A stretch of DNA of 64,000 nt from Synchiropus splendidus. Lineage: Eukaryota > Chordata > Actinopteri > Syngnathiformes > Callionymidae. This document shows, piece by piece, positions 22,977 through 33,549 of this stretch. The notes under the pieces were generated by a model. It saw only the letters and a list, made by a program, of their open reading frames with translations. It had not been told where the DNA came from and searched no databases. The DNA is taken from contig NC_071335.1 of the NCBI RefSeq assembly GCF_027744825.2, positions 10,517,001 to 10,581,000 of the forward strand. The letters run 5' to 3'. The position numbers and the translations under genes are program-made. The stretch's first letter is position 1; the number at the start of each line of letters is the position of its first letter.

Positions 22977-25900
22977 CTGTAAAACGACAGCAAAAGAATG
23001 AGGTGGTTTTTTTTATCCACTTGTTGAAGGCTAAGCTGTAGTCTTGATACCTGTCACCGGGGGCAGCACAGAGCTCAGTGTAGTATTTGATCTTGGGTTC
23101 TGTGCCACTGGTCCGCATGGTGGCCACACCCCCGTTAGCAAAGCTGAAGGTGATCATCTGACTGGAACTGGACGTGGGCAGGACCTGGACACACATTTGG
23201 AGGGATCACAGTGGACTCCAGGTCCTTGAATCATCCGGTCTGGTGGATCATTTGGGAAATATTGTAATATAGTGGTACCTCGGTTCTCAACCACAATCCG
23301 TTCCAGAATGCCATTCGAGAAGCGATTTTACAATTAATAGAAAAAGAAATAATGCGTTCCGAGCCTCATCCCTGTCCGAGCTCCACCCGACAACATCAAA
23401 CCCTGGAGTGCGCGCTCCAGCCTCGGAGGTGTGGAGAGCGAGCACCTCCCCTGTGACACTCTACCACGGTCCAGAGCGGAGAAAGAAAGGTTTTACACCT
23501 CAATATGAAGAAAAAACAGTCAGTAAATGTAGCTAACGGGACACGTCTGCATACAGAGGCTGCGCTATACACAATAACAAAGCGTGTTTTCTGGCTTTTT
23601 GGGGGGGCGTTCGAGTTCTGGATTTTCGTTCGAAATCCGAAGCAAAAATTTTTGTTCAAACTCCGATTTGTTCGAAGTCCGGGACATTTGAAAACCGAGG
23701 TACTGTACTAGTAGCAGGTATATTTGCAAGAATGCTTAAACACTAGGTCAGGGGTGGGCAATCAGTTTCCTTTTACTAGATGTTCTATACCAACAGACAG
23801 AAAACAAGTTTTAAACTTTGGTTAAATTTCGTAATACATATTAAAACAAGGAAAGAACAGGAGCAAAATGACATAAGAAGCTTGAAACATGTTATTTGAC
23901 TACTACTTGTGTAAATATTTTCTAAGTTTATAATATATTTCACATCAACTACCCTTCAAGCCAACTTGACATTTTCCAATATTGCATAATACTTCCAATT
24001 TTTTTTCTAAGATTTGATTTTAGATTGCCTTTATTCTTACCATAATCTGGAAATTACCGTAGTAACTAAACAGAGGTTAATAGATGCCTCTCAGCTGTCA
24101 GGGTGTATGAAGGAGTCGTCCTCTGCCTAACGTCTTAATGCAGTGGTTCTTATCCTTTTTGACCTCAAGGCCCACCAGGGCCCATTCAAGGAATAGAATA
24201 TATATACATATATTCTATTCCTGCAAACATACATAAATACATGTAACCAAACCAAAACCTTGAGAAGCGCAAAGATATTCGTCATCGAAAAGTCCAACCA
24301 GTAGCAGAACCAGGTGCAAGTCATGTTCATCAAATTAAGAAAGAAAAAAAAGAAGAAAAAAATACCCTTGATGCAAGCAAGCTGTTGAGAAAAAATCTGT
24401 AAGTCATGAATAAAATAAATATAATAAAACGTCTAAATATCATAAAAGATTTTCTTTTCATAAATAAACTCTACAGAAGACAAGTGTAAATGAAAGTATT
24501 GCCTTAAAATGTTCATAATCAAATTCATTTATTTAAATTGAACTGCTCCAACAGGTGAACAGTTGGGGGGCGCCATCACTTCCGTCATTATTTTTTCTTT
24601 TCAAGAACTTCTCCAAAGTTGTTAACTATTGCAGATTTGCAGCTGTCAAGTCAATTCAATGACACACTACTGCCACCATATGTGGCGTTAAAACTGAGCG
24701 TAAAACAAAAAACTTCGAGCAGCCCTCTCGGGGGCGCTCGCGGCCCAACCCTGGCGGTTAAGAGTTTCTGATGAACTATAATGAACTCAGGGTGACCTGT
24801 TGCCCGCTGTGTTCCCATTGAGAAAATAATAGGATGTATGAAAATGATTCAAGTGGATTGAACAGCCAGAGTATGTGACAACCAACGGTTAAAGTGAGGT
24901 TAAGATATCTAAATTAAGATCTTTGTCACATACATTCAAGATTGGTGCTTTGGTAGTGAAAACAATCGGTGTGTGTGGGAGGACGTACCGCCTTGTTATC
25001 TGGTTGGTTGCTGTCGTAGCCTGTGGTCAGATCACGAACAGCAGAGATGGTGAACCGACCGCATGTGGTCGGATAGGAGCCCCTGGTGCCATCGTGGGTT
25101 CTCAGACGATCAAACAGGCTGCGGATGACATTCTGGTCGTGGCAGATGAAATAGGAGTTCTTACTGATGTGGTAGCCGTACCTGAGGAGAAGCAGCCACA
25201 CGCGACCTCAACGTGGTGCACACAGGAACAAGCCAGCTACAGTCAGACATATAGCAATTGCAGTCAGTACTGAAATAAAATGAAGATTCTTTTTACCATG
25301 ATTATTGGGTTTAGTTTGGAATAGTTATTTATAATCAATCAATGACCAGCTACCAAACACTGACCATTTCTGACAGGATTTGATAAGCTTTTTTTGTTTG
25401 TTTATTTGTAACAGAGGGAGGAATACATCTGAATCAATTGGAAATATTATTCACAAATAATATTACAGTTTTGTTCAGATTTGAGTCTTCAAATTCCTTC
25501 AACTTTCGAGGAATTGTGCATAGTTGTGCATCAAGACCAGTCGCAAATTAGGTGAATAAATATCAACATAACGATACCAGTGACATCAAATAAAGTCTGC
25601 TCTCATGGGGCGATGAATGAGATCCATTTCTTCAAGATTTGGTCCAATTTGTCCTCTTGGACTCTTACTGTCCATGGTATGTCACTTTTTCCACCCTATA
25701 TACTGTATCTCTAGCACAACACAGAACATTTGAGCATTTCTAAATTTGACAGATATTCAGCAGCTCTACACGCCAAGATAGGTTTGAATTTAACCTGAGC
25801 TGCCACCTGTTCTTGCTGCACTGTGATGCAACTTACGTCAACTTAAGTTAAAGTGTGTTGATAGCGCCCTCTGCAGGTCCACAAATTTAGTGCAGCAGCA

Positions 25901-28900
25901 TGTTGTAGGGAACTGAAATGGATTCTATACAAAAGCAAGTCAATGAGTTGAAAAATATATATTTTTTGCAAAGTGCCTTTCAAGGAACAAAAAAACAACA
26001 AAATTAAAACCATATTTGATGCGGCTGATTGATGGACCAAGGCTTGTATTTGTTGCGTGCTGAATTCTTGACAGTGTTGTCAGGAGAAAACACAGTTTTG
26101 AAGTATATGATGCATGTTACATGGGGAGTGGTTATGGAGGATGATGAGGAAGATTTTGAATGTGATGCTGTATATCAATTTAGGAGAATGGGTGATGACC
26201 TGGTACAAGACATCTGAACTGGGGTGGTTGCAACACTCTATCCAGGCTACAAAGAAAGACCGGAAAAGATTTGGACAGTTGAGCAGGAGATGGAAGAAAC
26301 AAGGATAATTCATTGATGCAAGTTTGGCCTATTTGGTTCATTGGGTGTTCATAAAACCCTGTAGTGTAAAACGAGGTCATCACCCATTTCATTTCAGTTA
26401 TATGAATACACACTGTGTTTGGCGGCGTCTTAGGTACAATAGCAAATATTAAACATTTACAGTGTATACACACACACAGGTCTGGGGGTGAATCAGAACA
26501 ATGGAGTATTTTAAGACTCTAAACTTCACTTACATTACATGCATTTATAATCAGAGAAATGTTGAACCTACTCATTAAAGATGGAGGTAAGCTGCTCAGA
26601 AAGAGTTTTGCCTTTGGTGGCCAGATAAGAGACCATCTCCCCAGCAATTGCAGCAGCGCTCACTCCATCCTTGTCCAAAACAGCAGGGCAGCACATGTAC
26701 CCTGAAAGAGAGAGAAGGTTACATAGAGTCAGTAATACCAGGGCAAAATATCAGGCTGCTGCACTGTAGAGAAATGAGCTATGTTTCATTTAAAGTTTAA
26801 AATAATTACCAATGGCTTCTTCAAACGCAAACAGAACACTCTTTCCCTGATCCAAAAGGTCTCTGGCCCGATTCCCCATCCACTTGAACCCTGTGAGAGT
26901 CTCCTACAAATAAAGAAAATGACATGTTTATGTCTTTTAATAGTGAGTGCATGTCTCAATATGAGCACAAAATAAACCAGACATTTTACCTCAAAATGAC
27001 ATCCCTCCTTGACAGCAATGGCGCGAAGAATTTTCGAAGAGACTGTGCTGGACAGCAGGTAAAGGTTCTTCACAGCATTTGGATCAGTGTTCTGGCTCTT
27101 CCAACAGTGGAACATCCACCATCCCATCAACGCTCCAAGCTCATTCCCCGTGAACACTTGCCACTTCCCACTGAAAAAGTAAATTTAAGAGACATGAGGG
27201 CACTGTCAACTATTATCTGAACAAGATAAACTGCTTTTTGAAGTGTTTTCATCCATCATTGGCTGTCTTCAATTAAAACACATTTGTTCTATTGGATTCA
27301 TTCATTGCTTTCATTTTAGCCCCCGGTTTTGGAGCAAAAATCCAGCAGCTAGCTCTCAATTGAAAAGCTAGCCTGCACATTCCGTTGAAACCAACACAAC
27401 AGACTCACTTCGCCTGTTTTTCTGCTATGGCCAGTCGGTCAGCATCTGGGTCATTGGCCAACACCACGGTGGCGCCCTCCAACTCCGCCAGGCTGAAGGA
27501 GAGCGTCTGTGAACACAAAGAAATATTAAGCCCATCACCTCACAAAACTGTAAAAAGCTTCTATTGTTGTTGTACCAGGACTCCTTCTCCCTCCTCTGGA
27601 TTAGGATACTTCACAGTAGGGAACTCAGGATCCGGATCTTTCTGTTCTTCTACTGCATAGGGTGGGTTGAGGTCAAAGGCCTTGAAAGCGGCTTGGACAA
27701 AGGAGTGACCAACACCATGCACGGATGTATGCACGATTTTCACGTCTGACTTCTTGTTTATATCCCTGTGAAGGCGGGAAGGAAGGGGTTTCAGCATTGA
27801 TCATGCCACTTGTAGTGGTTTCACAAAAGCAGAGTACAACTGTGTCCTAGCACCTGAAGTGACAGTGTTTCTGGATGGCTTTGAAGTACTCTGCGTGGAC
27901 GTCCTGGTATGGGTCTTTGAGCAGAGAACTCTTCAGGGCCTCCTCTGTTTGCCAGGACTCGGGCCAAGGTACCAGATTCGCTTCAATCGCCTTCGCGATA
28001 CGTTTGTCGTGAGGAGAAATGATCTGGGCGCCGTTCTCCCAGTACACCTACGACAAAGAAGGGACAGAGTGACTGTCAGTAAGTCAAAGCTGCTGCTTTT
28101 ACCTTTACCTGCATATAACATTTAATCCAACAAGGGAACAAATTGACGACATAACTAAGGAACCTTTAACCAGTGGCAGTATTCTACTGTGTGCTAATGC
28201 AGAACTACTAAACATTGATTTGATGGTCTGATGGTTAATACATTTTTTGTTCAGTTGTGAACTCGTTCTCTGTTATTTTTCGACTTACCTGCAAAAACTG
28301 TCATATTAAAACTGTCAAGAATTTAGTTTTGGTTGTTTTTCTTGTAAGCAATGAACCAAAAAAAAAGTATTTGTTCATTTGTCTGTATACTGTAACCACA
28401 CCTTTTGAAACACGTAAAAGCAAATAACTTTTTCCGCCACTGTGGCGAATAAGGCACATTCTGTTACCTGAATAAGCTTTCTATTAAAATATGAGTTTAC
28501 CGTTTACACACAAAAACATACATACAATTTAAGTGACAAAAGCCAGACAGACAGAGTACTATAATGAGTTAATAAATTATTAATTGCCTTGTAACCATTG
28601 TCTTGCTTGGGATTGTGAGAAGCCGTCACCATGATTCCAGCACAGAGACCCAAGTGGGAAACGGCAAATGGCTGTGTGGAAAAAAGGAAAAATCTCTGTA
28701 GTTATACTGGAGATGAAAAAAACAACTTGAATAAGAGACACGTTTGAAGGATGCTCTCTCCCAAAAGACTGAGAGCATCTTGGGTAAAGTACCATATGAA
28801 ACAATGAAAGAATATCTAAGTTAAGATTATTTGTTCAAGCATTAGGTCCAGTATTTAAACATACTTAAAATCAATAAAGGTCAAAAACCTCTCTTAACCT

Positions 28901-31256
28901 GATGTATATGTTTTTGTATTATGTAACAAGTTCCAGAGTGAGCGTGAGTTGACTGGAATTTGCCCCTAGTGTCAGCCCCACGGTCATCAGCTAACCAAAC
29001 CAACAGCATTTATAGTCAACAACAAAAAGCAGATGAGTGGAGGGGTTTACCACAAAGGGTGTGGGAGTGATGTCAGAGAAGAGGTAGACTGGCACCCCTC
29101 TGCTGATGAACACAGCCGCAGCCAGACTGGCAAAGCGCTTACTGCTGCCGCCACTGGTGGGATGGGCTCGTGCATCATAGCCAATGACAACACCTCGCTC
29201 CTTCAGGTTCCCGAAAATCTCCTCCAGGTAGCAGCAGAAACCCTGGGGGAAGTTGAAAAGGTATGTATGATGCAAAGAACAACACAGCAAAGAGAGTGGG
29301 TCAGCAAACAACACGTGAGACAACAAATATCAGAATTAATCCATTAACAGGTTCATCTTCTAAACCATTGTTCAACAAAAGGAACCAATTTGGAAATGGT
29401 TTGAGCCAAAAAATAATAATAACAATAAAGACTAATCTTCACCATTAACAAACCTTACTACATCAACATTTTCTCCTGGATCTATCTACTAATTAAAATC
29501 CCCATTATTGCAGTCATCCTGGCCTGAGATGGGTTAAGCCTGGGACAGGTCAACCATTTACCTCCTGGGGTAATTAGGAGTGACAATTTAACATAACCCC
29601 CATTTGACCTGCAACACATATTAAAGTAAGCTTAACCTTACCGCTCCATGGACAAAGTCACTATATCAGTTTCTTAAATTATATTCACATTTCTCCTAGT
29701 TATTTTTGTCATGTTTGGTATTCACGGTGAGATAAACCTTCTTTTTTTGCAGTCGTATTTTAGGCTATTTTTTTAGTGTTCATTTAGGCCAAACAAAGCG
29801 GGGTTATACCCTGGACCGCAGAGGGTTAAACGCGGAAGGACACCATAGTCAAACCAGAGAGTCAGTGGAATAAACAAATAGGAACGCTTACATGGATTCA
29901 TCTGGCAATTGGAATACTGGAGAATCTCGTGTTTGGTTTTACTCAACAGTTAGAATACCTAGTTAACATCATCAGCAAGATAGCGTAATTGCAAAATGCA
30001 AACAAAAGTCAACAGTGGGTGTCAGCTGGGACAGTTTTAGGAGTCAGAAGTTCAGCAAATTTGCCTCATGAGATGCACTGTAAATACACACCTGTGTAGT
30101 CTGGATTATAGTGAGGTCATTCATACAGGAAACCCCAGGACCCATGGCTGCCCTCAGACCAGCTGTCCCAAACTCCATCCGATGGGAAAACTTCTTCTTC
30201 AGCACCTCCAGTGATCCATCTTTGAGCAGGTCCTGGACTAGAGACTTTGTTTTCTCATTCTGTAGGACAGTAAAAAAATAAATGCAGTGTGGAACCACTC
30301 AGAACATATTAATTTAGAAAACACAGAAGCCAAAAAAAGGAGATATGTGATTCAAACTCCTTCATGTTCATTGTTCACAGCAGGCAGCTAATAAAACGTC
30401 CCTAATGTAGTTATGTAATCTTGACTGAAACTGGTCCCTTCCCTGATGCGTCTAAGTGACTTCTCGTGCTCCTTAAGATGATGAATGATTCCAGTCACGC
30501 TCGTGGAGGTAAATATGCATGTTAATCTTATTACTGTTATTAATGTCATTGGAGAAGTTGTGTAGATCACTTGACTTGAGATGGAGGGGTCATGTGGTGA
30601 CTAGGCTGAACAAGAGGGTCAGTGTGACAGGAACAATGATAAGAAACTGGACCGAAATGTGAATGACAATTTTATTTAGCACATGCATAATAGTGCAGAA
30701 ATCATTTGGTGTTTAATGATAGACAAAATAAGAATATCGTGATTGACAACAGAAAGAATGGTTATTATTTCCTGAAGACAGCAAGCCCAACTCTGGTTAA
30801 GAAAAGTGTCCATTTCATCTGGATACCTTGAGAGAACCAGGTCCATGCATAGCAGCGCATTAACTTGATGGGATGAATGCATAGCACAGCATAGCAATAA
30901 GGAATAAGGTTTTCATAAAAAATATTGTTGGTGCCTTGGATGCTCAGGTGTGTCGGGTCTTGAGTCTTGGGGTGACAAACCCTACACCATCGGGATTGAC
31001 TGTATTATCGTTCAGTCATTCATCGTCAGTCGGCGAAAATAAAATAGTGAAACACGTTTTTTTTTCTTTTACCAACATACATTTCTACACACGCTGACGA
31101 ACACTTTCCAAAAGTGACGTTTATCTATCTAAGCTCCAATGTAAGTGCTTCAGTAGCACTGCGGCTAACAGCTAGCTGTCACTTCACCTGGTCATACTGC
31201 AGCCACTGTCGGACAGCCTGGTCCAGTTGAGCGTCCCCGGTCAAGATATCCTCCAT
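22874..31256 (-). CDS. pgm2: pgm2, phosphoglucomutase 2 / phosphopentomutase (complete)
   Basis: Cytosolic alpha-D-phosphohexomutase family enzyme. PGM2 mainly interconverts ribose-1-phosphate and ribose-5-phosphate (and deoxyribose forms), with weaker glucose-1-phosphate mutase activity. Thirteen exons: 31256-31188, 30259-30092, 29242-29051, 28671-28588, 28047-27854, 27765-27576, 27506-27409, 27170-26990, 26903-26810, 26701-26572, 25181-24989, 23184-23051, 22976-22874. Phase is continuous, giving 609 residues against 612 in human. Visible catalytic features are the phosphoserine loop TASHNP (Ser161), the metal loop NDPDADR (Asp318/320/322), the sugar-binding FEEAIG (420-424) and the phosphate loop RTSGTEPK (555-562). 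PGM2L1 is the main alternative; sequence and the tbc1d1 neighbour favour pgm2. It is tandem with tbc1d1, as in human. Confidence 0.98.
23051..23184 (-). CDS. pgm2: pgm2 exon 12 (phosphate loop)
   Basis: Residues 532-576: [20 protein letters not shown] is the phosphate-binding domain IV signature. Ends in phase 2. Confidence 0.98.
23272..23708. mobile_element. MITE-like element with GGTACCTCGG ends
   Basis: Left end GTGGTACCTCGGTTCTCAA and right end, reverse-complemented, AGTACCTCGGTTTTCAAA form imperfect terminal inverted repeats. A TA lies at each border, as in Tc1/mariner-type insertion. Near the right end several short TTCG-containing direct repeats occur. No transposase frame. Confidence 0.6.
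24141..24770. mobile_element. non-autonomous hAT-like element (tentative)
   Basis: Left end CAGTGGTTCTTATCC and right end, reverse-complemented, CAGAAACTCTTAACC are partly matching termini. A ggcccaaccctggcggttaa segment near the right end is typical of hAT-derived fish repeats. No clear 8-base target duplication and no transposase frame. Confidence 0.4.
24989..25181 (-). CDS. pgm2: pgm2 exon 11
   Basis: Residues 467-531: [17 protein letters not shown] and [20 protein letters not shown] leading into domain IV. Confidence 0.98.
25182..26571 (-). other. pgm2 intron 10 (between exons 10 and 11)
   Basis: 1.4 kb, AT-rich. Carries a 15-base perfect inverted repeat (26187-26201 and 26374-26388). 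No exon seen. Confidence 0.75.
26572..26701 (-). CDS. pgm2: pgm2 exon 10
   Basis: Residues 424-467: [20 protein letters not shown] and a helix ending SIFNE. Donor GTAGGT after a split glutamate codon. Confidence 0.97.
26810..26903 (-). CDS. pgm2: pgm2 exon 9 (sugar-binding loop)
   Basis: Residues 393-424: [11 protein letters not shown] and FAFEEAIG; the latter contacts the sugar. Ends in phase 1. Confidence 0.98.
26990..27170 (-). CDS. pgm2: pgm2 exon 8
   Basis: Residues 332-392: [14 protein letters not shown] and [18 protein letters not shown] of domain III. Confidence 0.98.
27409..27506 (-). CDS. pgm2: pgm2 exon 7 (metal-binding loop)
   Basis: Residues 300-332; NDPDADRLA supplies the three aspartates that bind magnesium. 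Ends in phase 2 at GTGAGT. Confidence 0.98.
27576..27765 (-). CDS. pgm2: pgm2 exon 6
   Basis: Residues 236-299: [20 protein letters not shown] and [20 protein letters not shown], the domain I/II linker nearly identical to human. Confidence 0.98.
27854..28047 (-). CDS. pgm2: pgm2 exon 5
   Basis: Residues 172-236: [20 protein letters not shown] and a more variable helical segment. Ends in phase 2. Confidence 0.98.
28048..29050 (-). other. pgm2 introns flanking exon 4
   Basis: Intron 4 (28048-28587, 540 bases, GC donor) and intron 3 (28672-29050, 379 bases). AT-rich; no repeat or extra exon recognised. Confidence 0.8.
28588..28671 (-). CDS. pgm2: pgm2 exon 4 (active-site serine loop)
   Basis: Residues 144-171 with [17 protein letters not shown]; Ser161 is the residue that carries the catalytic phosphate. 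The exon must end after the lysine codon to stay in frame, and the intron there begins GCAATT, a GC donor. Confidence 0.97.
29051..29242 (-). CDS. pgm2: pgm2 exon 3
   Basis: Residues 80-143: [20 protein letters not shown] and [13 protein letters not shown] of domain I. Phase 0 on both sides, donor GTAAAC. Confidence 0.98.
29243..31187 (-). other. pgm2 introns 1 and 2
   Basis: Intron 2 (29243-30091) and intron 1 (30260-31187). Unremarkable AT-rich sequence without recognisable genes. Confidence 0.8.
30092..30259 (-). CDS. pgm2: pgm2 exon 2
   Basis: Residues 24-79, including [16 protein letters not shown], the substrate-phosphate-binding N-terminal motif of the PGM2 group. Phase 0 on both sides. 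Confidence 0.98.
31188..31256 (-). CDS. pgm2: pgm2 exon 1 (start codon)
   Basis: Residues 1-23, [20 protein letters not shown]. The reading frame stays open upstream without another in-frame ATG, so this start is chosen. Donor GTGAAG, phase 0. An overlapping out-of-frame upstream ATG lies at 31350. Confidence 0.93.
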
Positions 31257-31366
31257 GTGTCCGTCCTGTCCAAGATTGTCGTATTTCAGTCTGCTCACTG
31301 CCGGAGAAACCACAGCTGCGAGATGAACGTGGAAAAACTCGGACGAGCATGAAGTCGTGAATGACA

Positions 31367-31377
31367 GGCGGGGGCGG
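31367..31377. promoter_or_regulatory. GC box near pgm2 start
   Basis: GGCGGGGGCGG, a double Sp1/KLF-type GC box about 110 bases upstream of the pgm2 ATG in a locally CG-rich stretch. This is consistent with a TATA-less housekeeping promoter. Confidence 0.45.
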
Positions 31378-33010
31378 AACTCCAGCCCTCGCGCTTACGT
31401 TACCGTAATTACCGTAGAAGCTGCCCAGGAAACCTTTTCAACAGTGCGGCATTTTTAGAGTTATTGAAAAGGAAAACCATATAACCACAATAAATAACGA
31501 TAACAATAAATCTCAATGAACGTCATCCGAATATGTTTTGATGAGACAAATATGATGATTCAATAAAGTGGTTTCATCATTAAAATGCCCGAATGATGGT
31601 GCCTGATATGCGGATATTACATGTTATTACAGTAAATAACTAGGCGCGTTAAAAACGTAAATTGCAAGTGTTAAACCCATGATAGATCACAACTGCAAAC
31701 TTTCTTTGCACTTGAACTTGGAGCAGTGAAGCAACAAAATGGCTAGATTATTGTAAAACGGGTGCGCAAATAAGACTGAGCTGGCTCCAGTGTTCACGGA
31801 CATCTTCAATGCATCCTTGGCGTCCTGTCATGTTCCTGCCTGCTTTAAATCCTCCACTATTATTCCTGTTCCCAAGAAGGCCAGGATCACAGGACTGAAT
31901 GACTACAGACCGGTGGCACTGACGTCTGTGGTCATGAAGTCCTTTGAGCGCCTGGTTCTCTCTCACCTGAAATCTATCACTACTCCCCTCCTGGACTCAT
32001 TGCAGTTTGCCTACAGAGCCAACAGATCTGTGGACGATGCAATGAACCAGACCCTTCATTACATTCTGGAGCATCTGGACTCCCCAGGAACCTATGCCAG
32101 GATCCTGTTTGTGGACTTCAGCTCTGCTTTCAACACGATTCTCCTAGCTCTGCTTGAAGACAAGCTTTGCCAACTCAACATGCCAGACTCACATTGCAGG
32201 TGGATTACAGACTTCCTGACCAGAACCTCCCGTCACAGGAACAGCTTCTTCCCCTCGGCCGTCATTTGTGATCAGCCTTTATTTTTTTTTTTTTTCATAG
32301 CACTTTATTCCAAAGCACTTTGCTAGTTGCTGGGATACCCACTGACCATGGCAATAAATCTGATTCTGATTGAATATACAACTAGAATGGTTACAAATGA
32401 TGACAGAAAGTCAAATACCTCACACGATACCAACACTTGTGACACCATAGCTGGAGAAATTATACCCATTTACGCACTACTGGGCATCCCATCGCCTCAA
32501 TTGTGTACAAAAGAAATATTTTCCAGAGCATTAAAAAATAATTAAACCCAAAACTTGAACCCAGTCCTCTTGATCTTCATATCTTCAAAGCATGACAAAG
32601 ACAAAAAAATTCACAGGAGTTGTTTATTTGCTTTCCAGGCAAGTCAACAAAATGTAGAGAAATGGACATTAAAAATGCAGACTTAATACTGAACCAGCCA
32701 CACCCTCATACTGACCAAGGCTGCACAAAGGTGTGTTTTAAGAATGCTGTGAAGAGAGTTTCTGTGAATCAGAAAGGATTTATTAAAAACATCGACGTCA
32801 TTGATTAGCAGCAGTCGTGAAGGGTAGAGGCACTAACTCTAGTCGAGTCGATTCTACACTTGTGTTTACAGCAACTGATGACGAGATGTGATAACTCGGA
32901 ATGCTGAAATGCTTTGGTTGCAAACAGGATCCGACTTTTCTGCAGTGACCAGTGATGTCAGCCTCTGTCTTCTATTTGCCCTGAAAATGTGCAGTCATTG
33001 AGGATGTTCA
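31378..33010. other. pgm2-zcchc7 intergenic region
   Basis: About 1.6 kb between two tandem leftward genes, filled largely by the LINE fragment and the zcchc7 3' UTR. AATAAA signals on the minus strand at 32784-32779 and 32628-32623 could end zcchc7. Confidence 0.7.
31760..32375 (+). mobile_element. internally deleted LINE, CR1/L2/Rex-type reverse transcriptase fragment
   Basis: Frame from 31760 to 32250 encodes reverse-transcriptase blocks including [32 protein letters not shown] and [11 protein letters not shown]. The coding part then breaks off and joins a 3'-tail-like segment ending accatggcaataaatctgat. The YADD catalytic block, the endonuclease and ORF1 are absent, so the copy is dead. 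Clade is judged from memory of fish elements. Confidence 0.8.
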
Positions 33011-33549
33011 TTAAAACTGCCTTTTCTTTGGTTTCCTTTGTTTTATACAAAACAGATTATCACCCGATGGCTCCCTCAGTCCTGCTGCTTTCTTCCCAGC
33101 AAACCGACCCTTGGGATTTCTCTTGTCGTTCTTCACCTTCTTCATTTCGCCAGCTTGACTCCAGCGAAGGTGGCCTGGCTTGCCATTTCCAGAATCTCGC
33201 CTCGGATCCTTCCTCTGTTTCCTCTTTACGTTGTTTTTTGTGTTCCCTCTATGACGTTCACCTCCTCGGGGAAAATCAGCAGCTTCATCTATATGTAGCT
33301 TCCCGTGACTGTACCGTTGGATTTTGGATGCTGGTCTCCAAGGTTTTACTGATCCAGAACCAGCCGGTGGTTCGTGCATCTCAAAGTTGTGGTCATCACT
33401 GAAAAATATGTGGCCAGATTTCTGCTTGGACTGCCGGCTGCTCTGCTGAGGAGACGCTTTAGACTGGTGGACTTTTAGTCTCTTCCTTGGTGGTTCTGGA
33501 GTGAGTGCTGTTTTGCTGTACTCAGTAAGGATGCCATTTTTCTTCAACT
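33011..33549 (-). CDS. zcchc7: zcchc7 last exon (basic tail)
   Basis: About 178 residues rich in lysine, arginine and serine, beginning [12 protein letters not shown] (human VLKKNGVIPEPSK) and ending [15 protein letters not shown] with TAA. The tail is probably a nucleolar or RNA-binding region. Confidence 0.95.

Larger units (their letters stand above)
23185..24988 (-). other. pgm2 intron 11 (between exons 11 and 12)
   Basis: 1.8 kb, occupied by two transposon-like insertions (23272-23708 and 24141-24770) with AT-rich sequence between them. Confidence 0.8.

Noticed and set aside
30676..30897. Minus-strand frame of 73 codons in pgm2 intron 1
   Set aside because: Cysteine/leucine-rich chance frame without splice signals in the pgm2 phase.
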